Made by a program: the position numbers and the translations under genes. From contig JADHXQ010000004.1 in NCBI GenBank assembly GCA_016782885.1, positions 1 to 64,000 of the forward strand: a stretch of DNA of 64,000 nucleotides, given 5' to 3'. Origin of the DNA: Phycisphaerae bacterium. Its GTDB lineage: Bacteria > Planctomycetota > Phycisphaerae > SM23-33. Shown here piece after piece: positions 46,800 to 55,487 of the stretch. Each line of letters begins with the position of its first letter. Position 1 is the stretch's first letter. A model generated the notes under the pieces. It did no database searches and was not told the origin of the DNA. It worked only from the letters and a program-made list of their open reading frames with translations.

Positions 46800-49700
46800 A
46801 TATGAACAAGCAAGTAATTATCGCACTGACCCTGATCCTGACATTCGCCGCTACGGGATATGCCGCCGAGGCGCCCAAAAGCGATCGCGTCAAGGGCGGG
46901 CTGATCGTCCACGTGGGCGCCACTGACGGGAAAGGCACGATCTCGCTTGCAGGCGACAACTTCGTGGTCCAGGGCCTGTCGACCAAACCCGAAGCCGTCG
47001 CGGCCGCTCGGGAACACCTGAAATCCACCGGGAAGTGCGGCAAGGTTTCAATCGACCTGTTCGATGGCGAGCATCTGCCCTACGTTGACGAACTGGTGAA
47101 CCTGATAGTGATCCGTGAAGCCGGAAAACTCACGCGCGACGAGATCGAACGCGTGTTGGTACCTGGCGGACATGCAGTGTTCGCGGTCGAGAACGGAAAA
47201 AGCTTCAGCAAACCGCATCCCAAGGCGATCGATGATTGGACGCACTATCTGCACGACCCGGCCGGAACGTCGGTCTCGCAGGATACGCTGGCCGGGCATC
47301 CGCGAGGCATGCGGTGGACCGGCGGACCGTATTGGGCGCGAAGCCACGAACACACGAACAGTCTCAACGCCATGGTCTCGGCGGCTGGTCGGATGTTCTA
47401 CGTTATGGACGAGGGCCCGACCGACTCGATCCAACTCCCCGCCAAAACCTTCCTCACCGCACGCGACGCGTTCAACGGCGTGGTGCTCTGGAAACGCCCA
47501 TTGAAAAACTGGTTCAACGCCCTGTTCCCTCTCAAGAGCGGTCCCGGCTGGCTGCCCAGACGCCTGGTCGCCGTCGGACAGCGAGTGTACATCGCACCCG
47601 GCGTCGGGCAGGACATGCTGTGTCTCGATGCGGCCACGGGCAAAGTCATCCGCACATACCCCGACACGCCCAGCACCTTCGAACTGATCGTCTCCGGCGG
47701 GGTCATTTTCGCCGCGGTCGATCCCAAAGGCAAAGTCGTCGACTACCAGCAGGAAAACGCAAACTGCTGGGCCGAACGCGGCCGGGCCAGCAAGCGATGG
47801 GGCTGGACCCCCGAAAACGGCTCGCGCGTGATCAAGGCGATCCAGGCTGAAAGCGGAAAGGTCCTTTGGAAGCATGAGGGCCCCGTGGCGCCGATGACAC
47901 TCTCGACCAACGATAAAATGGTATGCTTCTACGACGGATCAGCCGTAATCGCCCTCGACAAGACCACCGGAAAGAAACTCTGGCAGGCCGACGTCGCCAA
48001 AACCAAGCTGATCGGCACGGGCTACAGCGGTCCGCGACTGGTCATCTGCAAAGACCGCATTCTGCTGTCGCCGATGGGGAGCATGTTCGCGATCTCGATC
48101 AAAGACGGCAAGGTGCTCTGGTCGGTCAAGGGCAAACCGCGATCGGGGCACTACAGCCTCGAAGACTTCTTCGTCCTGGGCGACAAAATCTGGGTGCTCG
48201 GACGTCGCAACAACGGAGTCTACACCACCTACAACCTCGCCGACGGTAAGCAGCTCGATGTGTACTCAAATCCGATCAAATCGTTCTATATCCACCAACG
48301 ATGCTATCCGGGGCGGGCGACTGTCAAGTACCAACTCCCCCCGGTCATGGGGATGACGGTCTACGATATGGAAAAGGACACGTGGGTTAACAATCACTGG
48401 GTGCGCGGGGTCTGCGTTTACGGCGTGATGCCCGCAAACGGTCTGGTCTACGCCGGTCCGCACGCATGCGCCTGCTATTACCAGTCAAAGCTCAACGGTT
48501 TCAACGCACTGTCGCCCGTGGCGCAGGCGCCCAAGGCCCCACCGGTCGATAAAAGGCTCACAAAGGGACCGGCGCTGGGCAAGTGCAAGGATGCGGCGAA
48601 ATCCCCGGCCTCATGGCCCGTATTCCGACACGATAACACTCGCAGCGGATACGCGAAAACCGACGTCCCGGCCGATCTCGGTCAGGCATGGGGCAAGAAG
48701 TTCGGCACGAAGCTCAGCCAGCCGGTCGTCGCCGGGGGGAAACTTCTCGTTAGCGCAGTCGACACCCACACCGTTTGCGCGCTGGATGCCAAAACGGGTA
48801 AGGAGAGCTGGCATTTTGTGGCCGGCGGGCGCGTTGATTCGCCCCCGACTATCCACGCCGGCATGGCGATCTTCGGCTGCGCCGACGGAAACGTATACGC
48901 ACTGCGCCTCGCCGACGGGAAACTCGCCTGGCGTTTCCAGGCCGCCCCGAACGACCGCAAGCTGATCGCATACGGACAGGCCGAATCGGTCTGGCCGCTC
49001 TCGGGCAGCGTTCTGATCCAGAGCGATTCAGCCGGTAAGGCCCGCCTCTATTGCGTCGCCGGACGGTCGATGTTCCTCGATGGCGGGCTGCGAATGCTGA
49101 TGCTCAAGCCCCTCACCGGCGAGCTTATCTCCGAGAATGTTATGGACGGTAAGGTTCCCGGGACGGACAAGGGCCTCCAGGACCTCATGATGGGCAAGCA
49201 CATGCCCGTCACGTCGCCCGACATCCTCTCCAGCGACGGGCGCCACGTCTACATGAAGTCGCAGACATTCACCATGGACGCCAAGCGGGTGCGCGTTCGC
49301 CCGCAGCGCCCCGACACCCAATACGACCAGGAAGTGCATCTGTTCTCGCCGATCACGTTCCTGGACAAGTCATGGCACCAGCGGACGTACTGGATCTACG
49401 GACGCGCCGCCGGGGAGGGATGGGCCGAATTCCAATACCCTCCCAAGCGCGTCCCATGCGGCCGCATAATGTGCATTGACGAAAAGAACGCATACTCATA
49501 CGCACGCGACCTCGAATTGGTTTGCAACACTTCCGTCAGCGAATACCGCCTCTACAGCGCCGCCAAGATACCCGCTCGCAAGGTCGGTGAGCCCCGGCTC
49601 GAAGGAACCTGGATAAAGGGCAAGACCCCCACCGCCAAGGGCGACCAACTGGCCGGTAACACCGTCGACTGGAAGAAACTCGCACAGCAACCCAAGAACA

Positions 49701-50053
49701 AGCTCAGCGCCCTGGACTACAACTGGATCAACGACGAGCCGGACGTAATGGCCAAGGCGATGGTCCTGGCCAACGACCGCCTCTTCATCGCCGGTCCGCG
49801 CGACGTAGCCGACGAGAAGGCCCTCTGGGGCCGCTCGAACGACAAGATCTTCCAGACAAAAATGCAGGAGCAGGCCGACTGGCTCAAAGGCGCCCACGGC
49901 GGAGTAATGCAGGTCTACAACAAGAAGACAGGCAAGAAGCTCAAAGAATACAAGCTGGACGCCCTGCCGAGTTTCGATGGCCTGATCGCCGCCGAGGGCA
50001 GGCTTTACATGATAACCGACACCGGCTCGATCATCTGCTTCAAGGGCAAATAG
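46796..50053 (+). CDS. Exported fusion of methyltransferase-like Rossmann domain and PQQ/BamB-like beta-propeller (paralog B)
   Basis: The listed ORF 45962-50053 begins inside the sulfatase; ATG at 46796 gives MNMNKQVIIALTLILTFAATGYAAEAPKSDRVKGGLIVHVGATDGKGTISL. ATGA overlap with the sulfatase stop; linker DDWTHYLHD; propeller motifs. Confidence 0.86.
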   Translation: MNMNKQVIIALTLILTFAATGYAAEAPKSDRVKGGLIVHVGATDGKGTISLAGDNFVVQGLSTKPEAVAAAREHLKSTGKCGKVSIDLFDGEHLPYVDELVNLIVIREAGKLTRDEIERVLVPGGHAVFAVENGKSFSKPHPKAIDDWTHYLHDPAGTSVSQDTLAGHPRGMRWTGGPYWARSHEHTNSLNAMVSAAGRMFYVMDEGPTDSIQLPAKTFLTARDAFNGVVLWKRPLKNWFNALFPLKSGPGWLPRRLVAVGQRVYIAPGVGQDMLCLDAATGKVIRTYPDTPSTFELIVSGGVIFAAVDPKGKVVDYQQENANCWAERGRASKRWGWTPENGSRVIKAIQAESGKVLWKHEGPVAPMTLSTNDKMVCFYDGSAVIALDKTTGKKLWQADVAKTKLIGTGYSGPRLVICKDRILLSPMGSMFAISIKDGKVLWSVKGKPRSGHYSLEDFFVLGDKIWVLGRRNNGVYTTYNLADGKQLDVYSNPIKSFYIHQRCYPGRATVKYQLPPVMGMTVYDMEKDTWVNNHWVRGVCVYGVMPANGLVYAGPHACACYYQSKLNGFNALSPVAQAPKAPPVDKRLTKGPALGKCKDAAKSPASWPVFRHDNTRSGYAKTDVPADLGQAWGKKFGTKLSQPVVAGGKLLVSAVDTHTVCALDAKTGKESWHFVAGGRVDSPPTIHAGMAIFGCADGNVYALRLADGKLAWRFQAAPNDRKLIAYGQAESVWPLSGSVLIQSDSAGKARLYCVAGRSMFLDGGLRMLMLKPLTGELISENVMDGKVPGTDKGLQDLMMGKHMPVTSPDILSSDGRHVYMKSQTFTMDAKRVRVRPQRPDTQYDQEVHLFSPITFLDKSWHQRTYWIYGRAAGEGWAEFQYPPKRVPCGRIMCIDEKNAYSYARDLELVCNTSVSEYRLYSAAKIPARKVGEPRLEGTWIKGKTPTAKGDQLAGNTVDWKKLAQQPKNKLSALDYNWINDEPDVMAKAMVLANDRLFIAGPRDVADEKALWGRSNDKIFQTKMQEQADWLKGAHGGVMQVYNKKTGKKLKEYKLDALPSFDGLIAAEGRLYMITDTGSIICFKGK

Positions 50054-50056
50054 GCA

Positions 50057-50345
50057 TGGCAATTGGCAATTGGTTTTTGGCAGTTGGCGACGGCTTTTCT
50101 ACCACGGAATACACGGAAAGCACGGAAATGGTAACGGCTACGGCTCGGACACAAAGGTAGGCAACCCCGCGACAGCGGAATAAGCAATTTGGATGCGGCA
50201 AGCTCTTGCCGCTTTCATATGTCGCGAAGCGACGGTTCTGCCTTTTGCCGTTCTGTGACGATGAAGACGCCCCTGAGACGAAGAAGCCAACGGCGAAGAC
50301 GCTTGCCACGGATGACATCTTTTCGCCGTCCTCTGAGTCTCTGCG
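50057..50345. repeat. Intergenic mosaic of short repeats and hairpins (CAATTGGCAATTGG, ACCACGGAATACACGGAAAGCACGGAAA, GCGGCAAGCTCTTGCCGC, GTCGCGAAGCGAC, CCTCTGAGTCTCTGCGGCTCTGTG)
   Basis: Direct reading. Hairpins at 50195-50212 and 50221-50233; CACGGA tandem motifs at about 50102-50128; shares CACGGA and CAATTGCCA motifs with 6102-6232. Confidence 0.65.
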
Positions 50346-50361
50346 GCTCTGTGTGGGATTA

Positions 50362-50964
50362 CTACTCAGCGGCTTTGCGGATTTCGGCCAGGGCGCGGTC
50401 GTAGTCGGGGTGGGACGCCACTTCAGGTACGATCTCTTTGTAGAGGAGGGTCGAGTCCTTGCCGATGACGAAAATCGCCCGGGTCAGGAGGCCCATGTCC
50501 TTTATCAGGACACCGTATTTCAGGGCGAAGTCCTTATGCACGCAGTCGGAGAGGACCTTGATGCTGCCAACCTTCTCGGCATCGCAGAATCGTTTCTGAG
50601 CGAACGGCAGGTCGGTGCTGATCGTCAGGACCACGACGTCCTCGGGCAACTTTGCGATCTCTTCGTTGAACCGCTTGGTCTGCAGCGAGCATATGCCCGT
50701 GTCGAGGCTGGGAACGGCACTGATTAAGACAGGCTTGCCCGCGAAGTCCGCCAGGCTCACCGGGGCAAACGACATGTCGACGACCCGGAAATCGGGGACG
50801 CTACGGCCGACCTGGATGTCCGGGCCGATGAGCGTCAGGGGATCGCCCTTCATCGTGACGGCGCCTATACGCTCGAGATACGATCCGCCATCGGTGCATC
50901 CGGCCAGCACGAACAGCGCCCCCGCGGCGGCTAGTGAGATTGTTATCATTAGACTGTAATGCAT
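50362..50964 (-). CDS. tpx: Thiol peroxidase (Tpx-like peroxiredoxin) with lipoprotein signal
   Basis: From ATG at 50964: MHYSLMITISLAAAGALFVLAGCTDGG (lipobox LAGC); PDFRVVDMSFAPVSLADFAGKPVLISAVPSLDTGICSLQTKRFNEE (Tpx active site). Confidence 0.88.
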   Translation of the reverse strand: MHYSLMITISLAAAGALFVLAGCTDGGSYLERIGAVTMKGDPLTLIGPDIQVGRSVPDFRVVDMSFAPVSLADFAGKPVLISAVPSLDTGICSLQTKRFNEEIAKLPEDVVVLTISTDLPFAQKRFCDAEKVGSIKVLSDCVHKDFALKYGVLIKDMGLLTRAIFVIGKDSTLLYKEIVPEVASHPDYDRALAEIRKAAE

Positions 50965-51225
50965 TGTTCGACTCCTTTCCGGACGCCCTATGCGTCCGAT
51001 AAAGTATAGGCTCGTAACTCTCGATACATCAAGTCGCCCGCCACATCGAAGCGCCAAGGGGGACCACTGCGCAGCTGAATTCTTCCCGTTTTTTCCATCC
51101 GGGAAATTCGTAATAGAATTTGCGAGTTCAACGTTATACCATGCTGGGTCGGCTGGGCGATGGTCCCCGCCGATCGCCGGACGACCGTCCCGTACCGCTG
51201 ACACTAACCGTCGAAAGGAAACAAC

Positions 51226-52260
51226 ATGTTGAAACACAATGCCGGCAGAGTCGCAGTAGCCGCCCTTACCGTTCTGATTGTATTCTCACAGGTTCAGGCG
51301 AAAAAGAAGCCAAAGGCTCCCCCGGTGAAGGACCCCGTCGATATCGACAAGGTCGAAGGCGCCGAATTCATGGGCGATTATGCAGGCACGCGAACGATGG
51401 CTGACGGTAAGAAGATGCCCGTCGTGGCGCAGGTGCTGGCTACGGGCGACGGTAACCATACCGTCACCAACCTGCCGGAGTTCGACAAGCGAGTAAAACC
51501 GTTCTGCGTGCTCAAGGGCAAAGCCGAAGGCGGAAAGCTCGCGGTCTCCGCGGGCATGAAGAAAGGCGTTATCGCCAACGGCAAATTTACCGGCGGCTGC
51601 CCCAAGTGCAAATTCGAGATGAAAAAGGTCGTCCGCCTGTCGCCGACTATGGGCGCCAAGCCGCCCGCCGGCGCGATGGTGCTGCTCAGCAAAGACACCA
51701 AAGACCTCAATGCGGAGTGGAAATCCAGCAAGGGCGGCGATTTCTCCTGGTTCCTGAAGCCCGGCGGAGTCATGCAGTGTCGCGCCCGCACCGGCGGAGC
51801 GGTGACCAGGAAGGAATTCGGAAGCGCCAAAATCCACCTGGAATTCCGAACGCCGTTCCTGCCCAAGGCCCGCGGTCAGGGAAGGGGTAATAGCGGTATG
51901 TACGTCCACGGACGCTACGAAGTGCAGATCCTCGACAGCTACGCGTTGGAGGGCCAGGACAACGAATGCGGCGGGATTTACAAGAAGGGAAAACCAATCG
52001 CCAACATGTGCGCCCCGCCGCTTCAGTGGCAGACATACGACGCGACGATCATCGCCCCGAAGATGGACGCCAATAAGGTCGTCGAGCCCGGACATCTAAG
52101 CGTGATTCACAACGGCGTGCTGATCCAGGACAAGATCAAGCTTTCCGGTCCGACAGGCGGAGCCTACGCAAAGGGCATGAGCGACAAGGGCGGGATATAC
52201 ATCCAGGACCACGGACACCCCGTAGAAATCCGCAACGTGTGGGTCAAGGAAATCAAGTAG
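51226..52260 (+). CDS. Exported DUF1080 (3-keto-disaccharide hydrolase-type) protein
   Basis: Signal peptide; WKSSKGGDFSWFLKPGGVMQCRARTGGAVTRKEFGSAKIHLEFRTPFLPKARGQGRGNSGMYVHGRYEVQILDSYALEGQDNECGGIYK. Confidence 0.88.
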   Translation: MLKHNAGRVAVAALTVLIVFSQVQAKKKPKAPPVKDPVDIDKVEGAEFMGDYAGTRTMADGKKMPVVAQVLATGDGNHTVTNLPEFDKRVKPFCVLKGKAEGGKLAVSAGMKKGVIANGKFTGGCPKCKFEMKKVVRLSPTMGAKPPAGAMVLLSKDTKDLNAEWKSSKGGDFSWFLKPGGVMQCRARTGGAVTRKEFGSAKIHLEFRTPFLPKARGQGRGNSGMYVHGRYEVQILDSYALEGQDNECGGIYKKGKPIANMCAPPLQWQTYDATIIAPKMDANKVVEPGHLSVIHNGVLIQDKIKLSGPTGGAYAKGMSDKGGIYIQDHGHPVEIRNVWVKEIK

Positions 52261-52343
52261 CGGCGAACAAGGCGATAGCAATATAGGGATCGATCACTGG
52301 AATTCCTGCCCGAAGATACTCAGTTCGCCCCCAGGCCCGCGCA

Positions 52344-55034
52344 TTAGTCGATGTACGGACCGCGGGGTCGGAACACCAGCTTGCTGCGTGAGGGCGAGCG
52401 CCCCTGCTCTTCGAATATTACCAGTTCGTTAACTTCGTCGAGCCAGCATTCCGGCAGGTAGTAGTATTTCTGCGGACCGATACTCCAGAATCGCCCGATG
52501 TTGTGGCTGTTGAGGAAGAGTTGGCCTTTGCGGGCGCCGGCTATTTCCACGAACAGCGCCTTGCCCGCGGCGGCGGTTGAGGCGGGATACTTGAATCGCG
52601 AGGCGTACCACGCCGGGCGCCCGCTACCGGTCATGGCACTCGACGGTTCGGGCAGCTCCCAATTCCTGTAAGCCCACTTGGCGCCTTCGGAGAGATTCTC
52701 GACCAGGTTGTAGAATCTGAACGCGTCGAGAGTCTCGGGCGAGACATCGCCCCAAAGCATGACGCGGATGACATTCTTGCCCCTTTTGAGGCCCGCGCTG
52801 AGTGTCACATCACCGTAATTGAGCCCTTCGTTTAAGAACAGTCCCGCCGGTCGATCGTTGCACAGGATGGCTGCATGGTGCTCCAGGCCTTCAAACGAGA
52901 TGCAAATCGGCGTGACCTTTGTCAATGAAATCGAGAAATCCGCCTGCCAGATCGGTTCGGTTTCCAGTTCCCCGATCGCGTACGACAGCGGTCGTGGAAC
53001 GACCCTCCTGTTAAACGGTCCGGCCGATTTGATTCTGGGCTTGCTCACGCGCACCTTCTTGGCGTCGTAGATATGCCCGAAGAGACCTTTAGGCCCGCCG
53101 AATCTCGCGGGCGAAACATTGCGCCCGAGATTGTCCGACAGCACCGAGATCACGTTGGTTCCTTTCTTGAGCGACACGTCTACAGGCCGGCGCGAGGCTC
53201 CTTCACCACGCCCCCAGACACCGGTAAGTTGCCCATTGACATAGAGCGTTGCGCGGTCTTCGCAGTGCGGCAGCAGCAGGTGGCGCTTCTTGGCACTGGG
53301 CTGTTCCAGTTCGATCCGATACCAAAGGTATCCCTGCGGTACGCCGAGTTGATCGACGTCACGGGGGCGAGGCATCTTTTCCCATTCAAGTTCCCGCAAG
53401 GTCGCCTCGGCACATACACTCACCCGCTTCCAATTACCAAGACGCGGGACCGGCGAAACCCTGGTCGATGACGCCTTGGCCTTTTTGCGAGAAATCTTCC
53501 CGTCCCCAAAATACAGGATCGCATAGGCGCCGCCCCTGGCCGGCGAGATCGCATACTCACCGTCATCCGACATCTCGCCAACAAACCGCGGTCCGAAAAG
53601 AATTCTGTCATCAAGCGGCCAGGTCCGCATCGCCAGATCGCTGTTGATCACAACCAGCAGCAGGTCCTCACGCTCGATTACCGCCGGTTCGTCGTCGTCG
53701 GGCACATCAACCTCGATTTCCTCACCGTTAATACTGATCAGGCCTTCCCAATCGGCCGGACCGTGCAGGACCAACACGCGATCGTGGAAGAATCCCAGCG
53801 GCATGAGATTCGTATAATCCAGCTTTGACGAGGGCTTGAGTTCCAGGTCAATCGGAACAGCCGTAGCCCCGATACCCTCCAGAGAAACCGTCAGCATCCT
53901 ACCGCTGGGCAGCGATACCCTGGCGGTCTCGATATCGTCGTCACCGTTATTGGTGATCACCGCCCACTGCCCGATGAGCCCGAAGGTATTCAGCGCGTCT
54001 GTACCGTCATGCACGCTGACCCCGGGGTCCTGCAGGCTGCAGTCAGCCAGGTACGGACCCATGTGATTGGCCAGCAAATTCACCAGGCGCGTCAGATAGT
54101 ACTTCTCGGTAAGTCCACCGCCCTCGGCCAGCGGAGCATCGCAATCGTAGCTGGTAGTCTGGAACATCGCATCGTGGGCGCCCCTGCTTCCGGCGGAGAA
54201 TTCAAAGTTCGTACCACCGTGGAACATATAATAGTTGTACTGCGCCGCACACCCCAGTATCTCCAAGGCTCTGCGGGCGGTGGTTCTCGGCGGGATGTTC
54301 GTGTGAGGCTCACCCCACGTATCGATCGTCCCGCCGCAGAAGTCGGCAACCAGCAGGGGCCCGCCACCCTGGCGGAGTCGCATCTTCTTGATTGTGGCAG
54401 CCACGTCGCCGGTCAGTCTCAGGGTCTCTATCGCATCCGGCGCTGAAGGATCAGAGAATCCGTTGCACGTGATGATCGGAATGTCAAAACCGCTTCGCCG
54501 GAACAACTGGCTTATGAACTCCATGTAGCTCAACCGCTCAGGCATGGTCGTCTGTAAGTACTGATTCTCGTTTTGGATCAGTATCACGTTACCACCGCGC
54601 GTAACCTGCTCTTCGGCAAGCTTCGGAAGAATGCCAGCGAAGTACTTGTCGAAGTAATGGCTGTAGGCCGCGTTGGCGGTCCGATACCCCATACCGCTCT
54701 TGGCCGTCAACCATGAGGGCAAACCCCCGAAGTCGCAGTCAGACCCGACAAACGGTCCGGGACGCAGGATGACGTATAATCCCAGATCACCGGCAAGTTT
54801 CACAAACGCCTGCACGTCACGGTCGCCGGTAAGTTCCCACTTCCCCTCGACCGGTTCGTGGACATTCCACGGAACGCAAGTGGAGATGCAATTGAGACCG
54901 GCGCGCTTGGCCTTGAGCAGACGATCGGCCCACAGTTCCGATGGCACACGGAAGTAATGGATCGATCCGCTGACCAACCACACCCTCCGCCCGTCCACCC
55001 AGAAACTTCGATCATCATACGTTACACTAGCCAT
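52344..55034 (-). CDS. Beta-galactosidase-like, GH35 family
   Basis: MASVTYDDRSFWVDGRRVWLVSGSIHYFRVPSELWADRLLKAKRAGLNCISTCVPWNVHEPVEGKWELTGDRDVQAFVKLAGDLGLYVILRPGPFVGSDCDFGGLPSWL; ILIQNENQY; MFHGGTNFEF. The listed ORF extends to 55259; ATG at 55034 fits the family start. Confidence 0.93.
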   Translation of the reverse strand: MASVTYDDRSFWVDGRRVWLVSGSIHYFRVPSELWADRLLKAKRAGLNCISTCVPWNVHEPVEGKWELTGDRDVQAFVKLAGDLGLYVILRPGPFVGSDCDFGGLPSWLTAKSGMGYRTANAAYSHYFDKYFAGILPKLAEEQVTRGGNVILIQNENQYLQTTMPERLSYMEFISQLFRRSGFDIPIITCNGFSDPSAPDAIETLRLTGDVAATIKKMRLRQGGGPLLVADFCGGTIDTWGEPHTNIPPRTTARRALEILGCAAQYNYYMFHGGTNFEFSAGSRGAHDAMFQTTSYDCDAPLAEGGGLTEKYYLTRLVNLLANHMGPYLADCSLQDPGVSVHDGTDALNTFGLIGQWAVITNNGDDDIETARVSLPSGRMLTVSLEGIGATAVPIDLELKPSSKLDYTNLMPLGFFHDRVLVLHGPADWEGLISINGEEIEVDVPDDDEPAVIEREDLLLVVINSDLAMRTWPLDDRILFGPRFVGEMSDDGEYAISPARGGAYAILYFGDGKISRKKAKASSTRVSPVPRLGNWKRVSVCAEATLRELEWEKMPRPRDVDQLGVPQGYLWYRIELEQPSAKKRHLLLPHCEDRATLYVNGQLTGVWGRGEGASRRPVDVSLKKGTNVISVLSDNLGRNVSPARFGGPKGLFGHIYDAKKVRVSKPRIKSAGPFNRRVVPRPLSYAIGELETEPIWQADFSISLTKVTPICISFEGLEHHAAILCNDRPAGLFLNEGLNYGDVTLSAGLKRGKNVIRVMLWGDVSPETLDAFRFYNLVENLSEGAKWAYRNWELPEPSSAMTGSGRPAWYASRFKYPASTAAAGKALFVEIAGARKGQLFLNSHNIGRFWSIGPQKYYYLPECWLDEVNELVIFEEQGRSPSRSKLVFRPRGPYID

Positions 55035-55487
55035 ACCCAAACTCTCCCGGACGTCAAGGTTCCAGAAGTGCCGCTTTCGTGAAGAGTTTACGCCCCGAGG
55101 CGCACCATGCAACAAAAAACCTGAAAGCGCGGTCCAAAAGCCTGGAATTTGCCCTTCACGCTCCAGAGCAAACAACACATAACTTAAACGTCGACCGATA
55201 CACACCGTCCGTAAGTAATGTATAAAACAGCAGTTTCGCAACATCCCATGAATCTCCACGCTGCGCTTTCCCGTATCATGCCATTACCCTCAAAAAACAA
55301 GCTTTTTTTGCAAAACCATCCCTAAGTGCTTAACAGGCAAGCTATAAACCCACGACGCCCTTATAATTCCTCAATGACACAAATTATTCCAGAATCGTAG
55401 AAGCGGTATCTGCGTCAATTTCGCTTTCCTGCGCGTTCTTGTCCGACTACAATCGACGGACGTTGGATTACTGAAAGAGCGAGAACA

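Noticed and set aside
50102-50345. CRISPR array
   Set aside because: CACGGA repeats are too short and irregular, with no uniform spacers and no cas genes nearby.
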